Shown: piece after piece, positions 1 through 8,738 of the stretch
Numbering within the stretch: position 1 is the first letter of the stretch
Layout of the letters: every line of letters starts with the position of its first letter
IMG/VR virus record: IMGVR_UViG_3300047678_000727
Coordinates: 1-50,016 of that record
From: a virus
DNA length: 50,016 nt
Reading direction: 5' to 3' (one strand)
Notes under the pieces: generated by a model
The model's input: the letters and a program-made list of their open reading frames with translations, nothing else
Told to the model about the DNA's origin: nothing
Databases searched by the model: none
Translations under genes and position numbers: made by a program

Positions 1-175
1 CCGCGAAGCCCCAGTTCTTCTCGTCGGCCTTGGCGCGCTCGTCGTGCTTGGCGAGCTCCATGTCGAGGACGTCGAGGAGGCGGGCGATGTCGTTGCGGGC
101 GGCGGCGTACGCGCTGGTCGCGGTGCGTTGGGCTTGGCTCGCGTTGGGGCTAGCGTCGTTGCGGCTGGTCGTCAT
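1..175 (-). CDS. Hypothetical protein, N-terminal 58 residues (runs off window)
   Basis: The reverse strand reads from an ATG at 175-173 without a stop to the window edge. A GGAG ribosome binding site lies about 8 bases upstream on that strand. The visible protein is polar and alanine-rich with a helical, charged stretch (AARNDIARLLDVLDMEL) and has no motif I recognise. It is divergent from the terminase operon, so it either belongs to another phage transcription unit or is host DNA beside the packaging genes. The start and frame look sound; the function is unknown. Confidence 0.55.
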   Translation of the reverse strand, partial: MTTSRNDASPNASQAQRTATSAYAAARNDIARLLDVLDMELAKHDERAKADEKNWGFA

Positions 176-381
176 GGCGTTCTCCGTTCGTGGCGTTTGG
201 CGGGCTGCGGAATGCGTCCCGCGTTGGACACACAAGGGCGTGAGGCGCGAACAACATCAAGGCCGATTCGCCGGAATCCGCCCGGCTTTCGACGAATGTG
301 GGCAACTCCGCGCGGACATCCGCCACGGTCGCCAAACGTGGCGTGATGCAGGTCCGCAAGGCGCTCCCGGAGGGCGGCCAC

Positions 382-651
382 ATGGCCCAACACGCGCCTA
401 ACTCCGGTTCCCATTCCGGGGGCGGGGGCGACCCCGGCCGCCTCAATCCGGCCGCGCTGTCGGTCGCGGACGCCGCGCGCGTGCTCACACGCCTTGGCGG
501 CGGCGAGGTGACCGAGGCGATGCTGCGCGCCGACATCGAGGCCGGTGCGCCGACGAACGCCGACGGCAGCATCAACCTCGTCCACTACGCGGCATGGCTC
601 GTGCGGGAACTCGCCAACTCCGTGGGCGGAGGTGCGCGTGGCGAAGATTGA
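382..651 (+). CDS. Small terminase-like / phage helix-turn-helix protein
   Basis: This 89-residue protein lies immediately upstream of the large terminase and overlaps its start by 14 bases. I chose ATG 382 because GGAGGG at 369-374 is spaced 7 bases from it; a longer in-frame extension to GTG 298 lacks such a site. A flexible Gly-rich N-terminus (about 20 residues) precedes a compact domain (DAARVL..GGEV...LRADIEAGAP...G.INLVHYAAWLV). The same pattern reappears in the first 60 residues of the terminase. Position and size fit a small terminase subunit that recognises phage DNA, but that role is inferred from context. Confidence 0.6.
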   Translation: MAQHAPNSGSHSGGGGDPGRLNPAALSVADAARVLTRLGGGEVTEAMLRADIEAGAPTNADGSINLVHYAAWLVRELANSVGGGARGED

Positions 652-2911
652 CCCGCGCAATCTCAAGCCGAGCGACGCGTGCCGCCTGCTCAACTCGACC
701 CCGCTGGGCGAAGTGATGGGCGAGCGTCAGCTCCATCGCCATCGCACGCGTGCGGGCTTCCGCATCGGAGATGGCAAGACCGTCGACCTCTTCCGCTACG
801 TCGCCTGGCTCGTCTCGATCCGCCACGCGCCGAAGCCAGAGGCGCAGAGCAACGCGCTCAGCGGCTACGACGCCGAGCGCGAGCGGCAGCGCGCCCGCGC
901 CGCGGCTCTCTCGCTGTCGGGCCGCAACATCGGCGAGCTGCCGCCGGTCGGCGATCCCGAGCGGAAGGATCGCTGCTCGCGGTCGTTCCGGGCCTTCTGC
1001 GACACCTACTTCCCGCAGACGTTCCACCTGCCGTGGTCGGACGACCACCTGAAGGTCATCGCCAAGATCGAGCAGGCCGTGCTCGAGGGCGGGCTCTTCG
1101 CGATGGCGATGCCCAGAGGCTCCGGCAAGACGACGCTCTGCGAGATCGCGTGTCTCTGGGCGATCCTGATCGGTGCGCGGCAGTTCGTGTGCCTGATCGG
1201 AAGCGACGAGGTGCACGCCGCGTCGATGCTGGAGAGCATCAAGAGCGAGTTGGAGAACAACGACCAGCTCCTCGACGACTTCCCCGAGGCGTGCTTCCCG
1301 ATCCGGTGCCTCGAGGGCATCCACCAGCGTGCGTCGGGCCAGCTCCACAACGGCGAACCGACGCACATCGGCTGGACCGCGAAGGAGATGGTGATGCCGA
1401 CGATCGCGGGCTCCAAGGCCTCCGGCGCGATCATCGCCGTCGCGGGCATCACCGGGCGCATCCGCGGCATGAAGCGGAAGCTCCCCGACGGCCAGAGCGT
1501 CCGGCCGTCGCTGGTGCTGATCGACGATCCGCAGACGGACGAGTCGGCGCGCAGCCCGAGCCAGTGCGCCGCGCGCGAACGCATCCTCGCCGGTGCGATC
1601 CTCGGACTTGCCGGGCCCGGCAAGAAGATCGCGGGGCTCATGACGCTGACCGTCGTGCGGCCGGATGATCTGGCCGACCGGCTCCTCGACCGCGATCGCC
1701 ATCCGACATGGCAGGGCGAGCGGACGAAGATGGTCTACGCCTTCCCGATCGCCGAGGCGCTGTGGGCGCGGTACGCCGAGATCCGTGCCGACGGGCTGCG
1801 CAACGACCGCGGCATCGGCGAGGCGACGGCCTTCTACGAGACGAATCGCGCGGCGATGGACGAGGGCGCGGTGGTCGCGTGGCCCGCCCGCTTCAACCAC
1901 GACGAGCGGTCGGCCATCCAGCACGCCATGAACCTGCGATGTCTGGACGAGGCCGCGTTCTGGGCGGAGTACCAGAACGAGCCGCTGCCCGAGGTGACAG
2001 CGGACGACGATCTGCTCACCGCCGAGCAGATCGCCGCCAAGACCAACGGCATCCAGCGCGGCGTCGTGCCGGTGTTGTGCACTCGGCTCACGATGTTCAT
2101 CGACGTGCAGGGCAAGCTGCTCTTCTGGCTCGTCGTGGCATGGGAGGACGACTTCACCGGCTACGTCGTGGACTACGGCGCGTGGCCGGATCAGAAGGCG
2201 GCGTACTTCTCGCTCCGCGAGGCGCGCGTCACGCTCCAGACTGCGCTGCCTCGCGCGGGCCAGGAAGGCGCGATCTACGCGGGCCTCGAAGCGCTGGTCG
2301 CGGAGCGCATCGGCCGGGCGTGGCGACGCGACGACGGATCGGAGGTGCGCGTCGAGCGTTGCCTGATCGACGCCAACTGGGGCCAGTCGTCGGACGTCGT
2401 CTACCAGTTCTGCCGCCAGACGAGCTTCGGCGGGATCGTGATGCCCGGGCACGGCCGCTACGTCGGCGCCTCGAGCATCCCCTTCGCCGAGCACAAGCGC
2501 AAGCGCGGGGAACGCATCGGGCTCAACTGGCGCGTGCCGGTGGTGACCGGTCGCCGCGGCGTGCGCCATGCGCTCTTCGACAGCAACTACTGGAAGAGCT
2601 TCGTGCACGCGCGACTGGCGGTCCCGATGGGCGATCCGGGATGCCTCTCGCTCTTCGGCCGCGCGGCGGAGGCACATCGGCTGCTCGCCGACCACCTGAC
2701 CAGCGAGTACCGCGTCCAGACGACCGGTCGCGGCCGGACGGTCGACGAGTGGAAGCTTCGGCTGAGCGGTGCCGACAACCACTGGCTCGACTGTCTCGTC
2801 GGCGCGGCGGTGGCGGCCTCGATGCAGGGCACGGTGCTGTTCGGAACCGACACGAAGCCGGAGGCCCGACCCCGGGTCCGGCTCTCGGAGATCCGGAGGG
2901 CCAAGGCGTGA
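638..2911 (+). CDS. terL: Phage terminase large subunit
   Basis: This 757-residue protein is the DNA-packaging motor and nuclease. The ATPase shows a Walker A motif MPRGSGKTT at about residues 158-166 and a Walker B LIDDP with acidic residues at 296-297. The C-terminal half contains the nuclease part, beginning near the segment TMFIDVQGKLLFW. The start is set at GTG 638, six bases after GGAGG (627-631); ORF extension to 545 is a frame shadow of the upstream gene. The first ~60 residues resemble the upstream small protein, so a DNA-binding domain seems fused to the motor. It is the first large gene of the head operon, followed with a 4-base overlap by the zinc-ribbon gene. Confidence 0.92.
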   Translation: MAKIDPRNLKPSDACRLLNSTPLGEVMGERQLHRHRTRAGFRIGDGKTVDLFRYVAWLVSIRHAPKPEAQSNALSGYDAERERQRARAAALSLSGRNIGELPPVGDPERKDRCSRSFRAFCDTYFPQTFHLPWSDDHLKVIAKIEQAVLEGGLFAMAMPRGSGKTTLCEIACLWAILIGARQFVCLIGSDEVHAASMLESIKSELENNDQLLDDFPEACFPIRCLEGIHQRASGQLHNGEPTHIGWTAKEMVMPTIAGSKASGAIIAVAGITGRIRGMKRKLPDGQSVRPSLVLIDDPQTDESARSPSQCAARERILAGAILGLAGPGKKIAGLMTLTVVRPDDLADRLLDRDRHPTWQGERTKMVYAFPIAEALWARYAEIRADGLRNDRGIGEATAFYETNRAAMDEGAVVAWPARFNHDERSAIQHAMNLRCLDEAAFWAEYQNEPLPEVTADDDLLTAEQIAAKTNGIQRGVVPVLCTRLTMFIDVQGKLLFWLVVAWEDDFTGYVVDYGAWPDQKAAYFSLREARVTLQTALPRAGQEGAIYAGLEALVAERIGRAWRRDDGSEVRVERCLIDANWGQSSDVVYQFCRQTSFGGIVMPGHGRYVGASSIPFAEHKRKRGERIGLNWRVPVVTGRRGVRHALFDSNYWKSFVHARLAVPMGDPGCLSLFGRAAEAHRLLADHLTSEYRVQTTGRGRTVDEWKLRLSGADNHWLDCLVGAAVAASMQGTVLFGTDTKPEARPRVRLSEIRRAKA

Positions 2912-3135
2912 GCGGCAAGGCGGCTCCCAACCCGAAGCCCGAGGAGCAGCGCGGCCTGCGGTGCCCGGCCTGCGGGTGCGGTCACCTGCGGGTCGTCTAC
3001 ACCCGGCGGGCGTGGGGCGGCAGGCTCGTTCGGCGGCGGGAGTGCCGGTACTGCGGACGGCGGCTTAGTACCGTCGAGGCGACCACCGTCTCGGCTGGTA
3101 GGACGGCGAGCTGCCGCCCGACAGACCGAGAATGA
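2908..3135 (+). CDS. Small NrdR-type zinc-ribbon protein
   Basis: A 75-residue protein starts at GTG 2908, overlapping the terminase stop (GTGA) behind GGAGGG at 2895-2900. It contains CPAC...CRYC, two Cys pairs separated by a basic stretch, with the arrangement RRRECRYCGRRLSTVE. This closely follows the N-terminal zinc ribbon of NrdR (CP.C...RRREC..CG.RFTT.E), but the ATP-cone of NrdR is absent. It probably binds nucleic acid; a role in late-gene regulation or packaging is possible but not shown. The last ~15 residues are low in similarity to anything I recognise. Confidence 0.6.
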   Translation: MSGKAAPNPKPEEQRGLRCPACGCGHLRVVYTRRAWGGRLVRRRECRYCGRRLSTVEATTVSAGRTASCRPTDRE

Positions 3136-3163
3136 CGCCGGGAAGCCCCTGAAGTGGCCCTTT

Positions 3164-3202
3164 CCGATGGGAAATTGCCCTTCCATCGGCAAGGTGTATA
3201 CT
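3164..3202 (+). promoter_or_regulatory. Sigma70-type promoter with a dyad operator at the -35
   Basis: TTGCCC (3175-3180) and TATACT (3197-3202) are separated by 16 bases. The -35 box lies inside a perfect 7-bp inverted repeat, CCGATGG (3164-3170) and CCATCGG (3183-3189). The promoter points at the 3300/3555 gene pair and breaks the otherwise tightly overlapped late operon, so these two genes are probably expressed independently, perhaps under a repressor binding the dyad. No transcript evidence is available. Confidence 0.55.
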
Positions 3203-3299
3203 TGAGGGTCTTGGAGGCCCGTCGGGTTTGGTGCGATCGGTGGTGCAACGTCGCCACGGATCAAGCCGATGAAGGAGACGTGTCCGACGGAGGAGCGCG

Positions 3300-3527
3300 A
3301 TGGCGACTAGCACAGTGAAACGACCCTTGCAGGAAGCTACACCCTTTGACCCCAAGGCCGCACAGCGGCTTGTGGAAGAGGCGATGAAGCAGCCCGGGGT
3401 GCGCGAGCTGATGGAAGCCTACGGTGAGGCGAAGCGGTATCAAGACGCCACCGAGGCGTACCAGAGCGTCATGGCCACCCGAACCGTTGAATGGGCAACC
3501 GACTCGACGACCGCCGAGTGCGTGTGA
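3300..3527 (+). CDS. Hypothetical 75-residue protein upstream of the ClpP-like protease
   Basis: ATG 3300 follows GGAGGAG (3291-3297 region) closely. The protein is charged and helical (AAQRLVEEAMKQPGVRELMEAYGEAKRYQDATEAYQ in pieces), with no membrane segment, cysteine pair or known motif. It is separated from the protease gene by 27 bases and both lie behind the promoter at 3175-3202, so it is likely a partner, adaptor or antitoxin-like companion of that protease. I do not recognise the family. Confidence 0.6.
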   Translation: MATSTVKRPLQEATPFDPKAAQRLVEEAMKQPGVRELMEAYGEAKRYQDATEAYQSVMATRTVEWATDSTTAECV

Positions 3528-3554
3528 CCGATTTCGGGTTATCATCGTTCCACG

Positions 3555-4637
3555 ATGCCCACGTGGAGCGAGATTCTCGAAGAGCTCAAGCCCAAGACCA
3601 AGGGCGAACCGCCACAGTTTGATGCCGTTCGGAAGAAGTACTTGGCCCGTGTGCATCAGCTCACCGGGCGGAATGTCATCCTCTATGCGACGAAGTGGAT
3701 GCAGGGCGATGCGCCGCCTGGCTTCGTCAGCATCGTTGAGGAGGACCTGACCGGGCTGATGGAGGTCATTCACGGCCTGCGCGGGCCGAACCTCGACCTC
3801 ATTCTCCATAGCCCCGGCGGTTCGCCCGGCGCTGCCGAGGCGCTAGTCTGCTACCTCCGCTCGAAGTTCGAGCACATCCGGGTGATCGTACCGCACATGG
3901 CGATGTCGGCAGCGACGATGATCTCGTGCGCAGCCGATGAGATCGTCATGGGGAAGCACTCCTTTCTTGGTCCGACCGATCCCCAATTGATGATGCCGAC
4001 GGGAGAGGGCATCCGAGCCGTGCCGGCTCAGGCGATATTGGAGGAGTTTGAGCAGGCGGTCCAAGAGTGCCAAGATCCGAAGCGCATCGGCGCTTGGCTT
4101 CCGAAGCTGAGCCAGTACGGGCCTGGGCTGCTCGTTCAGTGCCGCAATGCGTGCGAGTTGTCGGCCCTGCTCGTCGAGCAGTGGTTGGCGAGTTACATGC
4201 TCAAGGGCGATCCTAACGGCGCAGCCCAAGCGAAGTCGATCGCGGAGTGGCTCGCCGACCATGGGCAATTCAAGACCCACAGTCGCCCCATTCCCCGCGA
4301 CGTGCTGGCGAGCAAGGGATTGAAGATCGGGCATCTTGAGGCGAATCAGGACGAGCAGGATGGTTTCCTGTCCGTGTTCCATGCGACGATGCACACCTTC
4401 GGTGGTACAGCGGCTGTCAAGATCTTCGAGAACCACCTCGGCAAGGCCTACCTGAAGCAGGTGCGTCAGGTGCAAGTAATGATGCCGGCGCCTCCGCCCC
4501 CACATCCAGCCGACCCGGAACCTCCGCCATCACCTCAGTCACCTGCGCCACGCAAGTCACAAGCTACGAGAGATGGTCAGAAGCGTGGCCCGAAAAAGGC
4601 CTCCGGTAAGAAGGCCGCTCGACGCGCAGGCATCTGA
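3555..4637 (+). CDS. SDH/Clp-class serine protease
   Basis: A 360-residue soluble protein with the ClpP/crotonase-like fold of the SDH (serine dehydrogenase proteinase) family. Visible signatures are the oxyanion segment HSPGGSPGAAEALV (about residues 78-91) and the nucleophile loop PHMAMSAATMI with Ser118, followed by DEIVMGKHSFLGPTDPQ, the usual downstream block of ClpP/SppA-like proteases. There is no signal peptide. The last ~50 residues are proline-rich and then Lys/Arg-rich, suggesting an unstructured, nucleic-acid-binding tail. It sits between terminase and portal but is not the capsid protease, which is fused to the capsid gene. It is more likely an accessory (moron) gene; a defence or exclusion role is possible but unproven. 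Confidence 0.75.
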   Translation: MPTWSEILEELKPKTKGEPPQFDAVRKKYLARVHQLTGRNVILYATKWMQGDAPPGFVSIVEEDLTGLMEVIHGLRGPNLDLILHSPGGSPGAAEALVCYLRSKFEHIRVIVPHMAMSAATMISCAADEIVMGKHSFLGPTDPQLMMPTGEGIRAVPAQAILEEFEQAVQECQDPKRIGAWLPKLSQYGPGLLVQCRNACELSALLVEQWLASYMLKGDPNGAAQAKSIAEWLADHGQFKTHSRPIPRDVLASKGLKIGHLEANQDEQDGFLSVFHATMHTFGGTAAVKIFENHLGKAYLKQVRQVQVMMPAPPPPHPADPEPPPSPQSPAPRKSQATRDGQKRGPKKASGKKAARRAGI

Positions 4638-4660
4638 TCTCCGGCTCGGTCGAGGCCCAT

Positions 4661-4678
4661 GCGGTAGCGGTCTACCGC
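4661..4678 (+). terminator. Hairpin downstream of the protease gene
   Basis: GCGGTAG (4661-4667) and CTACCGC (4672-4678) form a perfect 7-bp stem with a 4-base loop, 24 bases after the protease stop. No T-run follows, so intrinsic termination is only probable. The remainder of 4638-4908 holds no convincing gene; a reverse-strand ORF (4837-4577) overlaps the protease end and has a poor start. Confidence 0.4.
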
Positions 4679-4908
4679 CCCGATGTCTACCGGTGTAACG
4701 ACTTGCACGGAGCCGATCGAATTCCGCGCATCTCGCCGCGCCGTGGCGTAGGTATCCAGTAGACGACCAGTTCGGGCGACCGCCTTGGGATTGATCCCCC
4801 GAGGCGCTCCACTCCGGCAACGGATGAGGACGTGCACGCCATGCAGGGCTGCATACCTGCGTGGCGCTGTCGCGTTGTCGCCCCGGCTGGTCGTCGCTGG
4901 AGTTTCCG

Positions 4909-5115
4909 ATGCCCGGCAACGACCTCGACCAAGCCATCCGCGACAACGCCGCAGGTCCCGCCCGAGTCCAGGGCGACTCGGGCAGCGTCCAGCAGCACTC
5001 GCTGAAGGACCAGATCGAGGCGGACCGCTATCTCGCCAGCAAGGACGCGGCGAAGCGGCCCGCGCGGGCGCTCCGTCTCACCCGGCTCATCCCTCCTGGC
5101 GCGGAGGGCGGCTGA
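4909..5115 (+). CDS. Small conserved phage head protein preceding portal (gpW-position)
   Basis: This 68-residue hydrophilic protein starts at ATG 4909, with GGAG six bases upstream (CTGGAGTTTCCG). It contains the pattern AIRDNAAGPARVQGDSGSV and KDQIEADRYLASKDAA, typical in my experience of the small proteins encoded between terminase and portal in lambda-like head operons. One base separates its stop from the portal start. It may be a head-tail joining (gpW-like) protein, but the fold cannot be confirmed here. Upstream in-frame residues to 4861 lack a ribosome binding site. Confidence 0.65.
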   Translation: MPGNDLDQAIRDNAAGPARVQGDSGSVQQHSLKDQIEADRYLASKDAAKRPARALRLTRLIPPGAEGG

Positions 5116-5116
5116 C

Positions 5117-6607
5117 GTGCTCGGGCTCTTCACGCGCAAGCCGAAGGCCGACGCCGCGCCGCGGCAGGTCGCCCCGAGCAAGGGCGGCCGTGTCGTGCGT
5201 GTCGTCCGCGCCGGATTCGACTCGGCCGTCACCAACGACCACAACCGCCGTCACTGGGCCAACGCCGACGGCCTGAGCGCAGACGCGGCCGCCTCGCCCG
5301 AGGTGCGCCGCACGCTCCGCAACCGCGCTCGCTACGAGGTGGCCAACAACTCCTACGCGCGTGGCATCGTCCTCACGCTGGCCAACGACGTCGTCGGCAC
5401 GGGCCCGCGGCTCCAGCTGCTCACCGAGAACGGCGACGCGAACCAGCGCATCGAGCGCGAGTTCACGCGGTGGGCCAAGGCGGTGCGTCTGCCCGAGAAG
5501 CTCCGCACCATGCGGATGGCCCGGGCGCAGGACGGCGAGGCGTTCCTCGTCCTGACCGACAACCCCCGTCTGCCGACGCCGATCAAGCTCGACGTGCGGC
5601 TCGTCGAGGCGGATCAGGTCACGACGCCCGATCTGCTGACGCTCCTCGACGGCAGCGTCGACGGCATCGTCTTCGACGAGTTCGGGAATCCGGTCGAGTA
5701 CCACGTCCTCAAGGAGCATCCCGGCGGCACCGGGAGCGCGACGCTCGGCTTCGAGTACGACCGCGTGCCCGCCGAGGCGGTGATCCACTTCTTCCGCGTC
5801 GACCGCGCTGGTCAGTCGCGCGGCATCCCCGACATCACGCCGGCGCTGCCGCTCTTCGCGCAGCTCCGCCGCTACACGCTCGCGGTGCTCGGCGCTGCGG
5901 AGACCGCCGCCGACTTCGCGGGCATCCTCTACACCGACACACCCGCCAACGGCGAGGCCGAGTCGGTCGAGCCGATGGACGCGATCGAGCTCGAGGCGCG
6001 GTCGCTGCTGACGATGCCCGGCGGCTGGAAGATGGCGCAGGTCCAGGCGGAGCAGCCGTCGACGACCTACGCCGAGTTCAAGCGCGAGCTTCTCAACGAG
6101 ATCGCCCGCTGCCTGAACATGCCGTTCAACGTCGCGGCGGGAAACTCCTCGGGCTACAACTACGCCTCGGGTCGCCTCGACCACCAGACGTACTTCAAGT
6201 CGATCCGCGTCGAGCAGGAGCAGATCGCCTGCGTCGTGCTCGACCGCATCCTCGCGGCGTGGCTGCGCGAGGCGGTTCTGGTCTCCGACCTGCTGCCGCT
6301 TCCGATCCGCACGCTCGTCGCCCGCGGCGAGACGGGCGGGCTTGCGCGCCAGTGGTTTTGGGATGGGCACGAGCACGTCGATCCCGCCAAAGAGGCGACC
6401 GCGCAGGCGACTCGCCTCGGAAGTCACACCACGACGCTCGCCAACGAGTACGCCAAGCAGGGACGCGACTGGGAGACGGAGCTGCGCCAGCGCGCGAAGG
6501 AACTCGCGCTGATGGCCGAGCTCGGGCTGCCGACGGCAGCCGCTGGCCCGTCGCAGGAACCTGAATCCGCAACCGTCACGGAGGACGACGATGCCGAGCG
6601 CGACTGA
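5117..6607 (+). CDS. Phage portal protein, lambda gpB family
   Basis: A 496-residue protein that forms the dodecameric DNA entry/exit ring at a capsid vertex. It starts at GTG 5117 next to the upstream stop. Recognisable features include the N-terminal basic arm, the block RRHWANADGLSADAAASPEVR, the segment NRARYEVANNSYARGI and the C-terminal GNSSGYNYASGRLDHQTYF, all typical of lambda-family portals. Its end overlaps the protease-capsid start by 17 bases. Length and order (terminase, small protein, portal, protease/capsid) are canonical, so the call is secure. Confidence 0.93.
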   Translation: MLGLFTRKPKADAAPRQVAPSKGGRVVRVVRAGFDSAVTNDHNRRHWANADGLSADAAASPEVRRTLRNRARYEVANNSYARGIVLTLANDVVGTGPRLQLLTENGDANQRIEREFTRWAKAVRLPEKLRTMRMARAQDGEAFLVLTDNPRLPTPIKLDVRLVEADQVTTPDLLTLLDGSVDGIVFDEFGNPVEYHVLKEHPGGTGSATLGFEYDRVPAEAVIHFFRVDRAGQSRGIPDITPALPLFAQLRRYTLAVLGAAETAADFAGILYTDTPANGEAESVEPMDAIELEARSLLTMPGGWKMAQVQAEQPSTTYAEFKRELLNEIARCLNMPFNVAAGNSSGYNYASGRLDHQTYFKSIRVEQEQIACVVLDRILAAWLREAVLVSDLLPLPIRTLVARGETGGLARQWFWDGHEHVDPAKEATAQATRLGSHTTTLANEYAKQGRDWETELRQRAKELALMAELGLPTAAAGPSQEPESATVTEDDDAERD

Positions 6608-8738
6608 GACACGCCGGGGGCCGCGGGTGCTGCACTTCTGCGCGCCCGTCACCGACTGGAACGCCATCGAGGCGTCCGACGCGAACGCCGCCGGGGACCG
6701 TCCGTCGCTGCGGCGCTTCAGCATGACCGCCTACACCGGCGGCGCGATGACGCTCGCGGGCTGGCCGCATCCGGTCGTCGTCGACCTCGCCGGGATGCGC
6801 GTCGCCGCCAAGAGCCGACCGATCCTCAAGGACCACAACCGCTCGCTCATCGTCGGCCACACCGACTCGATCGGCGTCCAGAACTCGCAGCTTCAGGTGA
6901 CCGGCGTCGTCAGCGGCGCGGGTCCCGTGGCGCGGGAGATTGTCGAGTCGAGCCTCAACGGATTCCCGTGGCAGGCGTCGCTCGGCGCAGTGGCCCAGCG
7001 CGTCGAGTTCGTCGCCAAGGGACGCACCGCGCGGGTCAACGGCCGCGAGTTCGCAGGACCTCTTCACATCGCACGCGAGTCGGTCCTCGGCGAGGTGAGC
7101 TTCGTCGCGCTCGGGGCCGACGACGACACGACCGCACAGATCGCGGCGGGACGCACCCGTGCATCCGCCAAGGAGACCAACACCATGACTTTCGAACAGT
7201 GGCTGGAGGCGAAGGGATTCGCCGACGCGGACCTCAACGACGCCCAGCGCACAAGCCTTGAGGCGCTCTTCGCGAGCGAGTCGGATGCGTCGACCGCAAC
7301 CGCAACCGCGACCGACGATGACCCGACGGAGACAGACTCCCCGAGCGTCACGGCGCAGATGCGCGCCGAGGCGGCCGCGGAGTCGAGTCGCATCGCCGCG
7401 ATCCGTCGGCTGTGTGCTCCATCGAATGGACGCCATGCCGACCTCGAGGCCAAGGCGATCGCCGACGGCTGGGACGCGACGCGCACGGAACTGGAGCTGC
7501 TCCGGGCCGAGCGCCCTGCCCTCGCGGCGGGGGGAGTCCGGCGCGATGGCGATGCCGGTGTCGCGGCGCGGACCGTCGAGGCGGCGCTCTGCCTCTCGGC
7601 TGGCATCCCCGAGGCCGAGGTCGGCAAGTGGTACGACCAGCGCACCATGAACGCCGCCGTCGCGGGCCGTCTGCGCGGCGCGGGCGTGCATGCGGCGCTC
7701 GGCTACGCGATCGAAGCCGTCGGCGGCTCGTCGCGCGGTACGCATGTCGACAACGACTTCATCCTGGCGGCCTTCGAGGCCGACCGGCAGCTCCGTGCGC
7801 AGGAGCGCGCCGAGCGGACCATCCGAGCCTCGGGCGGCGGCTTCTCGACGATCAGCCTCTCGGGCATCCTGTCGAACGTCGCCAACAAGGCGATGCTCGC
7901 GGCGTACCAGGCGGTGGACAGCGTTGTCGCGATGTTCTGCGCCGACGCGGATGTGGCCGACTTCAAGGAGGTCACCCGCTACCGGCTCACCGGCAACGGC
8001 GTCTTCGAGAAGGTCGGCCCCGACGGCGAGCTCAAGCACGCGACGCTGAGCGAGGAGTCGTACACCAACCGCGTCGAGACCTTCGGCCGCATCTTCGCGC
8101 TGACGCGGCAGATGATCATCAACGACGACCTCGGGGCGTTCCTCCAGATCCCTCGCATCATCGGCCGCATGTCGGCGCTGAAGCGCGAGGAGGCGGTGTT
8201 CGAACTCCTGCTCGCCAACCCGGGCACGTTCTTCTCGGTCGGCAACAAGAACTTCCTCTCGGGCGTGGACACGGCGCTGTCGATCGACTCGCTGACCAAG
8301 GCCGAGCAGACGTTCATGGACCAGACGGACTCGGACGGCAAGCCGATCCTGATCTCGCCGTCGGTGCTGCTGGTGCCGACGGCGCTCAAGGTCGCAGCGC
8401 AGCAGCTGATGACCGAGACGCGGGTCAACGAGACGACCACGACCGACAAGCCCAAGCCCGCCAACAACCCGCACGCGGGCAAGTGGCGTCCCGTCGCGAG
8501 CCCGTACCTCAACGCGCAGGGCATCGCGGGCGGCAGCGCCAAGGCGTGGTACCTGTTCGCCAACCCCGCGGACGTGGCCGCCATCGAGATCGCGTACCTG
8601 CGCGGGCGTCGCGTCCCGACCATCGAGAGCGGCGAGACCAACTTCAACACGCTCGGCATGCAGTGGCGCGGCTACTTCGACTTCGGCGTCGCCATGCAGG
8701 ACCGCCGCGCGGCCGTGAAGGTCAAGGGCGAGGCGTGA
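6591..8738 (+). CDS. Prohead protease-major capsid protein fusion
   Basis: A 715-residue polyprotein beginning at ATG 6591 behind GGAGG. Residues ~40-190 look like an HK97-type (S78/U35) prohead protease, with a His in PILKDHNRSLIVGH and the likely nucleophile Ser in FPWQASLGA. Residues ~195-300 are a charged, helical linker resembling a scaffold/delta region (MTFEQWLEAKGF, LEALFASESDAS). Residues ~320-715 are the capsid subunit, with segments such as GGGFSTISLSGILSNVANKA and TNFNTLGMQWRGYFDFGVA. In many phages the two are separate genes. Here no stop intervenes, so protease must be released by self-cleavage or an internal start (for example the ATG before TFEQWLEA) must supply extra capsid protein. 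Confidence 0.88.
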   Translation: MPSATETRRGPRVLHFCAPVTDWNAIEASDANAAGDRPSLRRFSMTAYTGGAMTLAGWPHPVVVDLAGMRVAAKSRPILKDHNRSLIVGHTDSIGVQNSQLQVTGVVSGAGPVAREIVESSLNGFPWQASLGAVAQRVEFVAKGRTARVNGREFAGPLHIARESVLGEVSFVALGADDDTTAQIAAGRTRASAKETNTMTFEQWLEAKGFADADLNDAQRTSLEALFASESDASTATATATDDDPTETDSPSVTAQMRAEAAAESSRIAAIRRLCAPSNGRHADLEAKAIADGWDATRTELELLRAERPALAAGGVRRDGDAGVAARTVEAALCLSAGIPEAEVGKWYDQRTMNAAVAGRLRGAGVHAALGYAIEAVGGSSRGTHVDNDFILAAFEADRQLRAQERAERTIRASGGGFSTISLSGILSNVANKAMLAAYQAVDSVVAMFCADADVADFKEVTRYRLTGNGVFEKVGPDGELKHATLSEESYTNRVETFGRIFALTRQMIINDDLGAFLQIPRIIGRMSALKREEAVFELLLANPGTFFSVGNKNFLSGVDTALSIDSLTKAEQTFMDQTDSDGKPILISPSVLLVPTALKVAAQQLMTETRVNETTTTDKPKPANNPHAGKWRPVASPYLNAQGIAGGSAKAWYLFANPADVAAIEIAYLRGRRVPTIESGETNFNTLGMQWRGYFDFGVAMQDRRAAVKVKGEA

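Noticed and set aside
572-2782. 736-residue reverse-strand ORF opposite the terminase
   Set aside because: Arg/Ala-rich without motifs; a shadow of the terminase in high-GC DNA. Similar long minus shadows opposite the portal (5087-6724), capsid (6576-8783), recombinase (32829-34460) and hsdM (41313-43886) were rejected for the same reason.
4577-4837. Reverse-strand ORF of 86 residues between protease and portal-side genes
   Set aside because: It overlaps the protease end, starts at a GTG without a clear ribosome binding site and shows no motif; left as gene-poor spacer.
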